A stretch of DNA of 64,000 bases from Deinococcus indicus (lineage in GTDB: Bacteria; Deinococcota; Deinococci; Deinococcales; Deinococcaceae), in NCBI RefSeq assembly GCF_002198095.1, contig NZ_NHMK01000009.1:434001-498000 (forward strand). Direction: 5' to 3'. Position numbers and translations under genes: made by a program. The notes under the pieces are model-generated. The model did no database searches and was not told the origin of the DNA. It saw nothing but the letters and a program-made list of their open reading frames with translations. Shown piece by piece: positions 27,331 to 38,218 of this stretch (position 1 is its first letter; each line of letters begins with the position of its first letter).

Positions 27331-28605
27331 ATGACCGCCGACGCTTCCCTCCTGTCCGGGCCGCCCACGGACGCCCTGATCGTCGGGGCTGGTCCCGCCG
27401 GGCTGGCCCTGGCCGCCGAACTGAGCGCGCGCGGCCTGAGCGTCCGCGTGACCGACCCCCACCCGCACGCCCCGTTCCCCGCCACGTACGGCGCGTGGCA
27501 CGACGACCTGCCCGGCTGGGCGCAGGCCTGCGCGGCGCACACCTGGGCGGACGTGCGCGTGCAGACCGGACCGCAGCCCACGCCGCTGCTGCGCCCGTAC
27601 ACCCTGCTGGACAACGCGGCCCTGCGCGCGGCGCTGCTGGGCCGGGCCGGGCCGGGGCTGACCCTCACGGCCGCACGGGTGAGCGGGGCCACACGCGCGG
27701 CCGGCGGCTGGACCGTGCAGGGCACCCAGGACGGGCAGCCCGCCCGCTGGGAGGCCCGCGTGGTCATCGACGCCAGCGGTCACCGGCCCGCGCTGCTGCG
27801 GCAACCGGACCGCCACCCGGACGGCGCGGCCCTCCAGACCGCGTACGGCATCGTGGCGACCTTCGACCGGCCGCCCAGCGCGCCCGGCGCGGCCGTGTGG
27901 ATGGACTACCGCGCCCCGCACGCCCCGCACCCCGACCGGCACGGCGGCGCGACGTTCCTGTACGCCATGCACCTGGGCGGCGACCGCTACTTCGTGGAGG
28001 AAACCAGCCTGATCGCCCGGCCCGCCCCCACCCGCCAGGACCTGGAGGCCCGCCTGCACGCCCGCCTGCGCGCGCAGGGCACCCCGGCGCGCGAGGTGCT
28101 CAGCGACGAGTGGGTGTCGTTCCCGATGAACACCGCGCCCCCCGCCCCGGACGGCGTGCTGGCCTTCGGGGCGGCCGCCGGGCTGGTCCACCCGATCAGC
28201 GGCTTTCAGGTGGCGGGCGCGCTGCGGGACGCTCCGGCCGTGGCCGACGCCGTCGCCGGGGCGCTGCGCGTCGGGCATGACCCCGCGCAGGCCGGCTGGG
28301 ACGCCCTGTGGTCCCCGGAACGCCGCGCCGCCCGCGCCGTGCACCTGCTGGGCGTGCAGGCCCTGCTGAACCTGCCGCCCCAGGCGCTGCCCGCCTTCTT
28401 CGAGGCGTTCTTCGCGCTGCCGCCCGCCCGCTGGCACGCCTTCCTGGACCCGCGCACCCCGCCCGGCCCGCTGGCGCGCACCATGTTGCGCCTGTTCGCG
28501 CACGCGCCCGCCCACGTGCGCCTCCCGCTGGCCCGCGCGGCCCTGCGGCACGCCGGGACCAGCCTGCACGCCCTGAACGCCGCCGCGCGTACACTGACCG
28601 CATGA
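27331..28605 (+). CDS. crtLm: Lycopene cyclase (CrtL type)
   Basis: FAD/NAD(P)H-dependent membrane-associated cyclase that forms the beta ring of gamma-carotene en route to deinoxanthin. 424 residues. N-terminal dinucleotide motif [17 protein letters not shown], then [10 protein letters not shown] typical of CrtY/CrtL cyclases, and [19 protein letters not shown] (cyclase motif) near residue 290. Deinococcus CrtLm is the known relative. ATG lies 9 nt after TAGCCT. The stop overlaps sdaAB (ATGA), an unrelated coupled gene. Confidence 0.9.
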   Translation: MTADASLLSGPPTDALIVGAGPAGLALAAELSARGLSVRVTDPHPHAPFPATYGAWHDDLPGWAQACAAHTWADVRVQTGPQPTPLLRPYTLLDNAALRAALLGRAGPGLTLTAARVSGATRAAGGWTVQGTQDGQPARWEARVVIDASGHRPALLRQPDRHPDGAALQTAYGIVATFDRPPSAPGAAVWMDYRAPHAPHPDRHGGATFLYAMHLGGDRYFVEETSLIARPAPTRQDLEARLHARLRAQGTPAREVLSDEWVSFPMNTAPPAPDGVLAFGAAAGLVHPISGFQVAGALRDAPAVADAVAGALRVGHDPAQAGWDALWSPERRAARAVHLLGVQALLNLPPQALPAFFEAFFALPPARWHAFLDPRTPPGPLARTMLRLFAHAPAHVRLPLARAALRHAGTSLHALNAAARTLTA

Positions 28606-29267
28606 GCCTCCTGGACATGATCGGGCCTGTCATGATCGGCCCCAGCAGCAGCCACACGGCCGGCGCGTGCCGCCTGGGACTGGTCGCGCACCACCTGCTG
28701 GGCGAGGCGCCGCGCGGCGCGGTCATCGACCTGCACGCCTCGTTCGCCAAGACCGGACGCGGGCACGGCACGCACCTCGCGCTGATCGCCGGACTCCTCG
28801 GCATGGCCCCCGACGACCAGCGCCTCCCGCACGCCTTTGCACAGGCGCAGGCGGCCGGCCTGACCTTCGAGTTCCGCGACGCCGACCTGGGCGACGTGCA
28901 CCCGAACACCGCCCGCATCGCCGTGCGGGGCGACACGCACACCCTGACCGTGCAGGGCAGCAGCACGGGCGGCGGCGTGATTCAGGTCGCGCAGGTGCAG
29001 GGCCTCGGCGTGAACTTCAGCGCCGCCAGCCCCACCGCGCTGCTGCGTTACTCGGACGCGGTCGGCATGATCGCCCGCATCGCCAGCACCATCGCCGCCG
29101 ACGGCGTGAACATCGCCACCCTGACCTGCACCCGCGAGACGCGCGGCGGGCAGGCGCTGCTGGCCATCGAACTCGATCAGGCCCTGAGCCCCGAGGCGTT
29201 GGCGTTCCTGAACCGCTGGCCCGACGTGAACTGGGTGCGGATGCTGCCCAAACTGATGGACGGCTAA
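28602..29267 (+). CDS. sdaAB: L-serine dehydratase, beta subunit
   Basis: Iron-sulfur serine deaminase subunit; with the alpha chain it converts L-serine to pyruvate and ammonia. 221 residues: SDH beta domain with [24 protein letters not shown] and the C-terminal ACT-like region ([25 protein letters not shown]). The alpha chain gene sdaAA is 13.5 kb away on the same strand, whereas in most genomes the two adjoin. The TAA stop abuts a dispersed repeat. Confidence 0.93.
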   Translation: MSLLDMIGPVMIGPSSSHTAGACRLGLVAHHLLGEAPRGAVIDLHASFAKTGRGHGTHLALIAGLLGMAPDDQRLPHAFAQAQAAGLTFEFRDADLGDVHPNTARIAVRGDTHTLTVQGSSTGGGVIQVAQVQGLGVNFSAASPTALLRYSDAVGMIARIASTIAADGVNIATLTCTRETRGGQALLAIELDQALSPEALAFLNRWPDVNWVRMLPKLMDG

Positions 29268-29425
29268 TACGGACTCCGATCGAATGGGCTGCAAAGCCCG
29301 CCGGGTCCGAGCGGATGCGACTCGTAGAGCTGCCCCGCAGAGTGGGAGCAACGCGGGTTCCGGACGTGGAGCCGGCAGGGGCGGTGAAGTCCCGGATTGT
29401 TGGCGAAACGAACGGCAGTCCGTAT
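29267..29425 (+). repeat. Dispersed ~160-bp intergenic repeat, copy 6
   Basis: Full-length, A end at 29267 where the last A of the sdaAB TAA stop is the first element base. Inner stem GGGCT-GCAA-AGCCC kept; outer arm diverged (GCCGGGTCC); second hairpin lost (GGCAGGGGCGG variant). Confidence 0.92.
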
Positions 29426-29642
29426 GACACTGCGTTCATCGTGTAGATAGACCGCGCGCAGCGCGTAACAGTAGAAAGTACGTCGAAACGGGAGTTGAGA
29501 AGTGGAGAGGTTCCGGCGCTCTCCCGGACTCCCGCGATGGGAGCTTCGACTTGGCGCCTGAAGGTCACGGCGGTGTGACGTTTCTGTGGTGCGCCGTCCC
29601 CTAGGGTGGGGGCAGAGTTCATGTTGGCAGGAGGGTTCCCGC
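29426..29642 (+). other. Leader region of the GGDEF-EAL gene
   Basis: 217 bp without a gene. Lower GC than the surroundings around 29430-29500. Contains a small hairpin GTCAC-GGCG-GTGTGAC (29563-29578) and a possible -10 TAGGGT (29604-29609). No known riboswitch is recognised. Confidence 0.4.
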
Positions 29643-32072
29643 TTGACGCAGCCAGACGCCCCCGTTCCCACCCCGACCGGCACGCTGCTGGAGCAGTTGC
29701 AGGCCCTGGAAGCCGGGATGTACCACACGCCGGAACGCTCGCACGGCGAGATCCTGGCGCTGCTGCGGCAGGCCGAGGCGCGCGGCGACCGGGCCGCCCG
29801 CGCGCAGGCGCACCTGCTGCTGGCCGGCTGCTCGCTGTACACCGGTGACCTGCCGGAAGTGCTGGTGCAGGTCGGCCACTGCCTGCCGCTGGCCCGCGAA
29901 CTGGGCGACCCGCAGACCGAGGCCCGCGCCCTGAACGGCCTGGGCCTGGGCCACGACCGCCTCGGGCAGTACGACCAGGCGCTCGAGGCGTTCCTCCACA
30001 GCCTGCGCATCACGCAGGACACCGGGGACCGCATGGGCAGCTTCCGGGCGCTGAACAACCTCGCCAGCCTGTACAACGACACCGGGAACGTCACGCAGGC
30101 GCTGGCCTTTCACCGGCAGGCGCTGGAGATCGCCGAGGCGCTGCGCTCCCCGGTGATGCTGGCCTCGTCCATGACCCACCAGATCGCCATTCACGACCGC
30201 CTGCACCGCAGCGAGGAAGTCCTGACCCTGGCCGCCGAACACCTGGACGTGATCCGCGCGGCCGGCCCGCCCCGCTGGACCTCGACCGTGCAGGAATGCG
30301 TGAGCCGCGCCCTGCTCCGCCAGGACCGCCCCGAGGAGGCGCTGCGCGTGGCGCTCGACGACCTGCGCGCCGTCCGCGCCCGGCAGGACCAGGAAGCCGT
30401 GTGCCGCCAGGGCGTCACGGCCGCGCGCGCCCTGCTGCGCCTGAACCGCCCCGACGAGGCCGAACCGCTGCTGCGTGAAAGCCTGCGCATCAGCCGCGAG
30501 GCCCGCACCCGCCCGCAGGAGGCGCTGACCCTGGAAGCCCTGGCCGAACTGCTCGAGCAGCAGGGCCGCCACGCGCAGGCCCTGAGTGTCGCCCGCGAGC
30601 ACTTCGACCTGGAACGCCAGATGCACGCCCGCGAGGTCGACGCCCGCTCGCAACTCCTGACCGCCGAGATCCGCCTGGAACTGCTGAACCGCGAGGCGGA
30701 AATCGAGCGGCTGCGGAACGTGGAACTCGCGCAGGCCAACCAGGCCCTCCGGGAGACGCAGCAGGTGCTGCTGCACCGCGCCACGCACGACCCCCTGACC
30801 GGCGTGGCGAACCGCGCGCACTTTCATCAGGTGACGCAGGACACCCTGGGCAGCCTGGAGGACGGGCAGCTGGCCGCGCTGATCTTCATCGACTTGGACC
30901 GTTTCAAGCAGGTGAACGACACGCTGGGCCACCCCGCCGGGGACAACCTGCTGCAACAGGTGGCCCGCCGCCTCGGGGACGCCGTGCGCGGCACCGATCT
31001 GGTGGGCCGCATGGGCGGCGACGAGTTCACGGTCCTGCTGCGGCGCGTGGCCGCCCGCGAGGACGTCACGCTGGTCGCGCAGAAACTCGCGGACGCCCTG
31101 GCCCACCCGTTCACGCTGGGCGGGCAGCGCGTGAACATCACGGCGTCCGTCGGGTGCGCCGTGGCCCCCACCGACGGCCTGGACGCCGGGGCGCTGCAAC
31201 AGCACGCGGACCTCGCCATGTACCGCGTCAAACGCAGCGGCGGCAATCAGGTCCTGCACTTCGAGGCGCAGATGGGCGAACCCGGCGAGCGGCAGCAGCT
31301 GGAACGCGACCTGCGCGGCGCCTGCGAACGCGGCGAGATGCGCCTGCACTACCAGGGCCGCCACGACCTGCGCGGCCGGCAGCTGGCGGGCTTCGAGGCG
31401 CTGGTCCGCTGGGAGCACCCCACGCGCGGCCTCGTCCCGCCCTGCCAGTTCATTCCGCTGGCCGAGGACAGCCGCGCCATCCTGAACATCGGCGAGTGGG
31501 TGCTGCGCGAGGCGTGCGCGCAGGCCGCCGCGTGGGACTTCGAGCGGCGCGGGCTGTGCATGTCCGTGAACGTCAGCCCCCTGCAGTTCGAGCTGCCGGA
31601 CTTCGTGCAGACCGTGAGCGGCGTCCTGAAGCGCAGCGGCCTGAACCCCCGGCACCTGATCCTGGAAGTGACGGAAAGTCTGGTCATGCACGACCTGGAA
31701 CGCGCCCAGCGGCACATGCGGGACCTCAAGGCGCTGGGCGTGCAGATCGCCATCGACGATTTCGGCACCGGCTACAGCAGCCTGAGCGTGCTCCAGGCGC
31801 TGCCGTTCGACCAGCTGAAGATCGACCGGTCCTTCACGAACGCCCTGACCGGCCCGCGCGCCCCACGGGTCACGGCCCTGATGACCGCCATGATCCAGCT
31901 GGCGCAGACGCTCGACATGACCGTCACCGTCGAGGGCATCGAGACCGAGGAGCAGCGCCGGATCCTGACCGGGCTGGGCTGCGACCACGCGCAGGGCTTC
32001 CTGCTGTCCCGCCCGCTGCCGCCCGCGCAGGCCGCCGCGCTCATTCCGGACGCCACCCCAGCTCCCAGCTGA
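29643..32072 (+). CDS. TPR domain diguanylate cyclase/phosphodiesterase (GGDEF-EAL)
   Basis: A 809-residue cytoplasmic c-di-GMP enzyme. TPR repeats about 20-350 (sensor/scaffold, e.g. ALNGLGLGHDRLGQYDQALEAF), coiled linker, GGDEF domain (~385-540) with intact GRMGGDEF and an I-site RGTD five residues before it, and EAL domain (~555-800) with FEALVRWEHP, NVSPLQ, ILEVTES, IDDFGTGYSS, LKID and VEGIET. Both activities appear intact. TTG start at 29643 is chosen because AGGAGG (29627-29632) precedes it; upstream GTGs lack an SD. The 3' end lies in a 50-bp tandem duplication. Confidence 0.9.
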   Translation: MTQPDAPVPTPTGTLLEQLQALEAGMYHTPERSHGEILALLRQAEARGDRAARAQAHLLLAGCSLYTGDLPEVLVQVGHCLPLARELGDPQTEARALNGLGLGHDRLGQYDQALEAFLHSLRITQDTGDRMGSFRALNNLASLYNDTGNVTQALAFHRQALEIAEALRSPVMLASSMTHQIAIHDRLHRSEEVLTLAAEHLDVIRAAGPPRWTSTVQECVSRALLRQDRPEEALRVALDDLRAVRARQDQEAVCRQGVTAARALLRLNRPDEAEPLLRESLRISREARTRPQEALTLEALAELLEQQGRHAQALSVAREHFDLERQMHAREVDARSQLLTAEIRLELLNREAEIERLRNVELAQANQALRETQQVLLHRATHDPLTGVANRAHFHQVTQDTLGSLEDGQLAALIFIDLDRFKQVNDTLGHPAGDNLLQQVARRLGDAVRGTDLVGRMGGDEFTVLLRRVAAREDVTLVAQKLADALAHPFTLGGQRVNITASVGCAVAPTDGLDAGALQQHADLAMYRVKRSGGNQVLHFEAQMGEPGERQQLERDLRGACERGEMRLHYQGRHDLRGRQLAGFEALVRWEHPTRGLVPPCQFIPLAEDSRAILNIGEWVLREACAQAAAWDFERRGLCMSVNVSPLQFELPDFVQTVSGVLKRSGLNPRHLILEVTESLVMHDLERAQRHMRDLKALGVQIAIDDFGTGYSSLSVLQALPFDQLKIDRSFTNALTGPRAPRVTALMTAMIQLAQTLDMTVTVEGIETEEQRRILTGLGCDHAQGFLLSRPLPPAQAAALIPDATPAPS

Positions 32073-32122
32073 CCGCGCAGGCCGCCGCGCTCATTCCGGA
32101 CGCCACCCCAGCTCCCAGCTGA
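32023..32122. repeat. 50-bp tandem duplication spanning two convergent gene ends
   Basis: 32023-32072 and 32073-32122 are identical. The unit holds the last 16 codons and stop of the GGDEF-EAL gene on the plus strand and the last ~10 codons and stop of the IclR gene on the minus strand. The EAL stop is used in the first unit (32070-32072), the IclR stop in the second (32091-32093). Without the duplication the genes would overlap tail to tail by about 32 nt. Confidence 0.97.
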
Positions 32123-32831
32123 CCGCGTCCGCCGCGTCCCGCAGCGAACGCAGCGGCGCGTCCCGCCCGCGCAGGCGAGGCGTGGGCAGACTCACGCCCA
32201 GCGCCGCCAGCACCGTTCCGTCCGCGCCGCGCACCGGGACGGCCAGACCGGACGTGCCGGCCGCCCATTCGTCCACCGTGACCGCGTACCCGTCGCGGCA
32301 GATCACGGCCGCCTGCGCCGCCCATGCCCGCCTGTCCGTGACCGTGTGCGCCGTGAACGCCGCGCCCACCGGGAGTGGACGGCCGGCCAGCGCCAGCAGC
32401 AGCTTCCCGCTGGCCGAGGCGTGCGCGGGCAACTCGAACTCCAGTTCGCCCGCCACGGGCGGCCCGTCGCGGCCCTGCACACTCCGGGCGATGCACAGCA
32501 CCCGCCCCGATCCCCCGTCCAGCACACTCAGGAACGCCAGACAGTGCGTTCCGCGTGCCACCCGCTCCATCGCCGCGTGCGCCGGGCCGTACCACGGCAG
32601 GCTGCCGTACAGCGCACTCGACAACTTCAGCAGCCGCCACCCCAGCCGGTAACGGCCCCGCCCCACCCGCGCCAGCAGACCCGTCTCGCACAGCGCCAGC
32701 AGCTGCTCGTGCAGGGTGCTCGTCGGCACGCCGAGCTGCCGCGACAGGTCCGACAGGCGCCACTCGGTGTGATCCGCGTCGAAGGCACTCAGGACATCCA
32801 CCGCGCCGGACAGTAGGGAAGAGGAAGGCAC
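32091..32831 (-). CDS. IclR family transcriptional regulator
   Basis: A 246-residue regulator: N-terminal winged helix (WRLSDLSRQLGVPTSTLHEQLLAL, about 24-47) and C-terminal IclR effector domain with GLAVPVRGADG and SASGKLLLA motifs. IclR proteins bind small carboxylates or aromatic acids and usually control adjacent catabolic genes; the neighbours here are a glycosyltransferase and hut genes, with no clear target. GTG start at 32829-32831, poor SD. Confidence 0.88.
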   Translation of the reverse strand: MPSSSLLSGAVDVLSAFDADHTEWRLSDLSRQLGVPTSTLHEQLLALCETGLLARVGRGRYRLGWRLLKLSSALYGSLPWYGPAHAAMERVARGTHCLAFLSVLDGGSGRVLCIARSVQGRDGPPVAGELEFELPAHASASGKLLLALAGRPLPVGAAFTAHTVTDRRAWAAQAAVICRDGYAVTVDEWAAGTSGLAVPVRGADGTVLAALGVSLPTPRLRGRDAPLRSLRDAADAVSWELGWRPE

Positions 32832-32879
32832 GGGCGCAGCATGGCACGATTCCGGTCAGGCCGGAAACAGGTGCGGGGG

Positions 32880-34130
32880 CTACAGCTTCAGCCCCGAGAT
32901 CACCTCCGCTGCCCGCGTCACCCCGTCCTCCGCGCGGATGCGGGTGCCCAGGGCTGCCGCCCGGTCACGCATCCCGGCGTCTGTGACGGTGCGCGTCAGG
33001 GCCTCCGCCAGCGTCCGCTCGTTCAGGGCGCGGCGCGGCACCGGGGCAGGCCCCACGCCCAGCCTCTGCACGCGGTCGCCCCAGAACGGCTGATCCCCGA
33101 AGAACGGCACGATCACGTTCGGCACGCCTGCCGCGAGGCCCGCCGCCGTCGTGCCCGCCCCGCCGTGATGCACCACGGCTGCCACACGCGGGAACAGCCA
33201 GTCGTGCGGGACGCTGTCCGTCACGAACACTGTGTCCGGCACGTCAGCGGCGCTCAGGCCACCCCAGCCGCTCAGGAGGACCGCCCGCTGCCCGCTGCGC
33301 TCCAGCTCCCGCACGACCGCGCGGGTCGTCGCCTGCGGGTCCGGGGTGGTCATGCTCCCGAACCCGATGGACACCGGAGGCGGCCCGGCGGCCAGGAACG
33401 CCTCCAGCGCGGGCGGCGGCGTCCAGGCATCCTGCGGCAGGAACCAGTAACCGGTCAGGTGCTGCGCCGCGTCCCAGTCGGCAGGGCGCGGCAGGACCGC
33501 CGGGCTGATGCCGTGCAGGGTCGGCAGGGGCCGCAGTGGGCGCGGGCCGGGCAGCGGGGCGGGGGAGAGGCCCAGCACCTCGCGCCGCGCGCGGGAGTCG
33601 GCCGAGCGGAACATCTGCCACATCACCTGCCGCGTCAGGACGTGCGACAGGCGGTTCGCCCAGCCGCCCAGCCGCGCGGTGGCCGGCGGAAAGATCGCGC
33701 CCGGAAACGCCCGCGTGGGATGGAACGGCACCACGTGCGCCTCCACGAGCGGCACGCCCAGCTTCTCCGAGAGGGCCTGCGCGACGTTCATCCCTCCGAT
33801 GCCCGCCACGAGCAGGTCGGCGTCCCGCGCGGCCACGAGGCCGTCCTCGGCCCACAGCAGCGCCCCCTGCTGCGTGGCGCGCGCGGACACCCGGTTGATC
33901 GCCAGCATGTTCCCGCCCGCCAGCGCAGCGCGCATCTCGGGGCTGTTCACGACCTCCTGCACGTCCCCGCGCATCGGGGCGAACTCCAGCCCCGCGCCCG
34001 TCACGAGCGCCCGGAACGCCTCGTGCGAGGCGAGGCGCACCGCGTGCCCTGCCCGGCGCAATCCCAGCCCCAGCGCCACGTACGGCTGCACGTCCCCGCG
34101 CGAGCCCAGCGCGATCAGCGTGACCCTCAC
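32880..34130 (-). CDS. UDP-glycosyltransferase, GT1 (sterol glucosyltransferase/MGT-like)
   Basis: A 416-residue GT-B enzyme transferring a sugar from UDP to a small acceptor. N-terminal acceptor domain opens RVTLIALGSRGDVQPYVALG, exactly the UGT51-like start; C-terminal donor motif HHGGAGTTAAGLAAGVP followed by VPFFGDQPFWGDRV. Acceptors in this family include sterols, macrolides and carotenoids. GTG start overlaps the TetR gene stop by 4 nt, so it is co-transcribed and probably controlled by that repressor. Carotenoid or xenobiotic glucosylation are both possible. Confidence 0.87.
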   Translation of the reverse strand: MRVTLIALGSRGDVQPYVALGLGLRRAGHAVRLASHEAFRALVTGAGLEFAPMRGDVQEVVNSPEMRAALAGGNMLAINRVSARATQQGALLWAEDGLVAARDADLLVAGIGGMNVAQALSEKLGVPLVEAHVVPFHPTRAFPGAIFPPATARLGGWANRLSHVLTRQVMWQMFRSADSRARREVLGLSPAPLPGPRPLRPLPTLHGISPAVLPRPADWDAAQHLTGYWFLPQDAWTPPPALEAFLAAGPPPVSIGFGSMTTPDPQATTRAVVRELERSGQRAVLLSGWGGLSAADVPDTVFVTDSVPHDWLFPRVAAVVHHGGAGTTAAGLAAGVPNVIVPFFGDQPFWGDRVQRLGVGPAPVPRRALNERTLAEALTRTVTDAGMRDRAAALGTRIRAEDGVTRAAEVISGLKL

Positions 34131-34759
34131 GCCCGCTCCGCCGCCACCAGCGCCAGCAGCACGTCGGCCATACGCGCCGCCGTCACCTGCGGGTCGGGGA
34201 GAGGGTCGCCCGACAGCGCACCCTGAACCGTGTGGCCCAGCACCAGCGTCAGGCCGGTGCGCAGCAGCTCGCCGGTGTCCACGCCACGCAGTTCGGGCCT
34301 CTCGGCGAGCGCCTGCGCGCCCAAGGCCGCCGTCCCGGTCAGGCCGTCGGCGAACGCGCGGCCCAGGTCGCGGCGGATCAGGCCCTCGGACAGGATCACG
34401 CGCAGCAGGCCCGCCTCGTCCTGCGCCAGCGCCGCCAGGGGCGCGGCCAGGAACGCCCGCAGGAAGTCCCGCAGGTTCAGGGCCGCCAGCGCCGCCGGAT
34501 CGAGCGACGCGCGCGCCTGCTCGCCCAGGGCGCCGAACAGGCCCAGCAGCAGGTCGTCCTTGCCCCGGAAGTGGTGGTAGAGGGTGCCCTCGGCCAGTCC
34601 CGCCTGCCGCGCGACGGCGCGCATGGTCGTCCGGTGAAAGCCGTCCTGCGCGAAGCAGGTCTGCGCCGCGTGGAGGATCGTTGCCCGACGCTGGGGATCG
34701 TCCGCCGGGCGGGGCGAGGTCCGCTTCGCCCGTTCGCCCTTATCCGAGTGAGTATTCAC
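34127..34759 (-). CDS. TetR/AcrR family transcriptional repressor
   Basis: A 210-residue repressor: N-terminal HTH (RATILHAAQTCFAQDGFHRTTMRAVARQAGLAEGTLYHHFRGKDDLL), the family signature with YHHF, and a variable C-terminal ligand domain. It heads an operon with the glycosyltransferase. The GTG at 34757-34759 lies inside a perfect palindrome GAGTGA-GTAT-TCACTC, implying autorepression; if that start is right the transcript is leaderless or nearly so. Confidence 0.9.
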   Translation of the reverse strand: MNTHSDKGERAKRTSPRPADDPQRRATILHAAQTCFAQDGFHRTTMRAVARQAGLAEGTLYHHFRGKDDLLLGLFGALGEQARASLDPAALAALNLRDFLRAFLAAPLAALAQDEAGLLRVILSEGLIRRDLGRAFADGLTGTAALGAQALAERPELRGVDTGELLRTGLTLVLGHTVQGALSGDPLPDPQVTAARMADVLLALVAAERA

Positions 34760-34761
34760 TC
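34746..34761 (-). promoter_or_regulatory. TetR operator (palindrome GAGTGA-GTAT-TCACTC)
   Basis: 16-bp perfect palindrome overlapping the start codon of the TetR gene. TGAGTGA...TCACTCA is the common AcrR/TetR operator form. Expected to control the TetR-glycosyltransferase operon. Confidence 0.75.
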
Positions 34762-34878
34762 ATTCATAGTGCCGCATGCGTCAATCAGTGGCAAGAGAGG
34801 CGGATTACTTTCCGGCGTGACCGGAAAACTCGATTGCGGGCGGCAGATGGCGGATGGAAGATGGCAGCACAGAACTGG

Positions 34879-34906
34879 GCTATGAGCTATGCGCTATGCG
34901 CTCTGA
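34879..34906. repeat. 7-bp tandem repeat (GCTATGM x4) upstream of hutU
   Basis: GCTATGA, GCTATGC, GCTATGC, GCTCTGA in succession. The 222-bp interval 34760-34981 has no gene; near 34845-34868 there is also an AGATGGCGGATGGAAGATGG purine-rich run. Confidence 0.7.
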
Positions 34907-34981
34907 GGAGATTTACCGAAGCAGAAACTTCTGTCGCTGCTTGCTCACAGCTCACAGCCCCCACTCCCCGGAGGACCCCCC

Positions 34982-36670
<1,689 letters not shown>

Positions 36671-36686
36671 CGTGGACAATGGCCGC

Positions 36687-37304
36687 ATGACCAGAATCAA
36701 CCTGCTGGCCCTCGGGGTTCTGCTCGGACAGGCACAGGCCCAGTACCCATTGGGCTACCCACCACCACTCGGTTACGATCCGCAACTGGCGGTCAAGGTG
36801 AAGACACCGGCTGGCAAGGTGGTCGTGGTCAAAGGGCCGCAGGTGCCCATACAGCCTGATCCCGATTTCACCTGGCGGTGGGGCGTGCAGAAAGTCGTGA
36901 AGAACAGCTCCGGGCAGTTCACCGCCGTCCACTACTCCGGTAGCCTGGCGGCAAAGTACAGGGACGCAGCCGTGTTTCTGGTCCACCCAGATGGACGTAT
37001 CGACCGGCTCAAGAACGACACCGTGTTGGATGTCCAATGGACGGCAGACGGCCGTTACCTGCTTGGAACTGGCGCCAACACGATTCGCCTGTGGAACCTG
37101 AGTGGTGGACTCCGGCAGGTCAGCTATCAGGACATCAGGGCCAGCCGCGTGACAGGGAAGACCCTGTGCCTGAACGTGAACTGGTACAGCCCCACGACGG
37201 GCCAGCTCAGCCGCACCGCTGAACTCCATCTTGCCCTTCCTTCGCTGTCACAGGTATCAGACAAAGACACCGACGGCAACGCGACCTGTGAGGCGCAACC
37301 ATGA
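36687..37304 (+). CDS. Secreted protein of unknown function in the hut operon
   Basis: A 205-residue protein: signal peptide MTRINLLALGVLLGQAQAQ, Tyr/Pro-rich stretch YPLGYPPPLGYDPQ, then a beta-rich region with WTADGRYLLGTGANTIRLWNLSGG, like one WD40/beta-propeller blade. Two cysteines (CLNVN, ATCEAQP) could pair. GC and codon use are less extreme than in the flanking hut genes, suggesting later arrival. ATG 36687 begins the signal; a GTG at 36672 is an alternative. Stop overlaps the next gene (ATGA). Confidence 0.72.
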   Translation: MTRINLLALGVLLGQAQAQYPLGYPPPLGYDPQLAVKVKTPAGKVVVVKGPQVPIQPDPDFTWRWGVQKVVKNSSGQFTAVHYSGSLAAKYRDAAVFLVHPDGRIDRLKNDTVLDVQWTADGRYLLGTGANTIRLWNLSGGLRQVSYQDIRASRVTGKTLCLNVNWYSPTTGQLSRTAELHLALPSLSQVSDKDTDGNATCEAQP

Positions 37305-38218
37305 CCCACCTTCCTTACGGCGGGATTCCCACCTTCGCCCGCGCTCCAATGGTTCAGCCCGAGGGGGACTGGACAGCGGACGTGGCAGTGCTGGGCATTC
37401 CTTTCGATATCGCGCTGGGCTTCCGCCCCGGCGCACGCTTCGCGCCGCGTGCGCTGCGGGAGGCGAGTCTGCGCAGCGTGCCGCCCTTCACGGGCCTGGA
37501 CGGCGTGACGCGGCTGGCGGGCGTGACCTTCGTGGACGCGGGGGACGTGGTGCTGCCCAGCCTGGAGCCGGAACTGGCGCGGCAGCGGATCAGCGCGGTG
37601 GCGGAGGATGTGCGGGACCGGTGCAGCGTGCCCGTGTTCCTGGGCGGCGACCACAGCGTCACGTACCCGATCCTGCGGGCCTTCGCGGGCGTGCCGGACC
37701 TGCACGTGGTGCAGCTGGACGCGCACCTCGACTTCACGGACAGTCGCAACGACACCCGCTACAGCAACAGCAGCCCTTTCCGCCGCGCCTGCGAGGAACT
37801 GCTCAACCTCGTGCACATCACGACGGTTGGCCTGCGTGGGCTGCGCTTCGACCCGGAAGCGGTTGCAGCGGCCCGCGCGCGGGGGCACGCCCTGATCCCC
37901 ATGACGGACGTAGCGGGCGATCTGCCGGGCGTGCTGGCCCGCCTGCCACGCGGGAAGAACGTGTACCTCAGTGTGGACGTGGACGCCTTCGACCCCAGCG
38001 TCATCCCCGGCACGAGCAGTCCCGAACCGGACGGCCTGACCTACGCGCAGGGCATGGCGATCCTGGCGGAAATCGCGCGACACAACACCATCGTCGGACT
38101 GGACGTGGTGGAACTCGCCCCGAACCTCGACCCCACTGGCCGCAGCGAACTGCTGACCGCGCGACTGATCATGGAGACGCTGTGTGCCGTGCAGGAATCT
38201 GGAATCTTCAGGCCATGA
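37301..38218 (+). CDS. hutG: Arginase/agmatinase family hydrolase, probable formimidoylglutamase
   Basis: A 305-residue ureohydrolase. Binuclear Mn ligands visible: GGDHS (His), DAHLD (Asp-His-Asp) and SVDVDAFDPS (Asp-Asp). Sequence is SpeB-like (agmatinase), but its place between hutU and hutI indicates the final hut step, formiminoglutamate to glutamate plus formamide. Such a SpeB-like gene is also known in the Deinococcus hut cluster. Overlaps both neighbours by 4 nt (ATGA at each end). Agmatinase activity cannot be excluded. Confidence 0.82.
   Translation: MTHLPYGGIPTFARAPMVQPEGDWTADVAVLGIPFDIALGFRPGARFAPRALREASLRSVPPFTGLDGVTRLAGVTFVDAGDVVLPSLEPELARQRISAVAEDVRDRCSVPVFLGGDHSVTYPILRAFAGVPDLHVVQLDAHLDFTDSRNDTRYSNSSPFRRACEELLNLVHITTVGLRGLRFDPEAVAAARARGHALIPMTDVAGDLPGVLARLPRGKNVYLSVDVDAFDPSVIPGTSSPEPDGLTYAQGMAILAEIARHNTIVGLDVVELAPNLDPTGRSELLTARLIMETLCAVQESGIFRP

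Noticed and set aside
34760..34981. hut riboswitch or HutP-type attenuator upstream of hutU
   Set aside because: Only simple tandem and purine-rich repeats; no conserved aptamer or terminator/antiterminator pair is visible.
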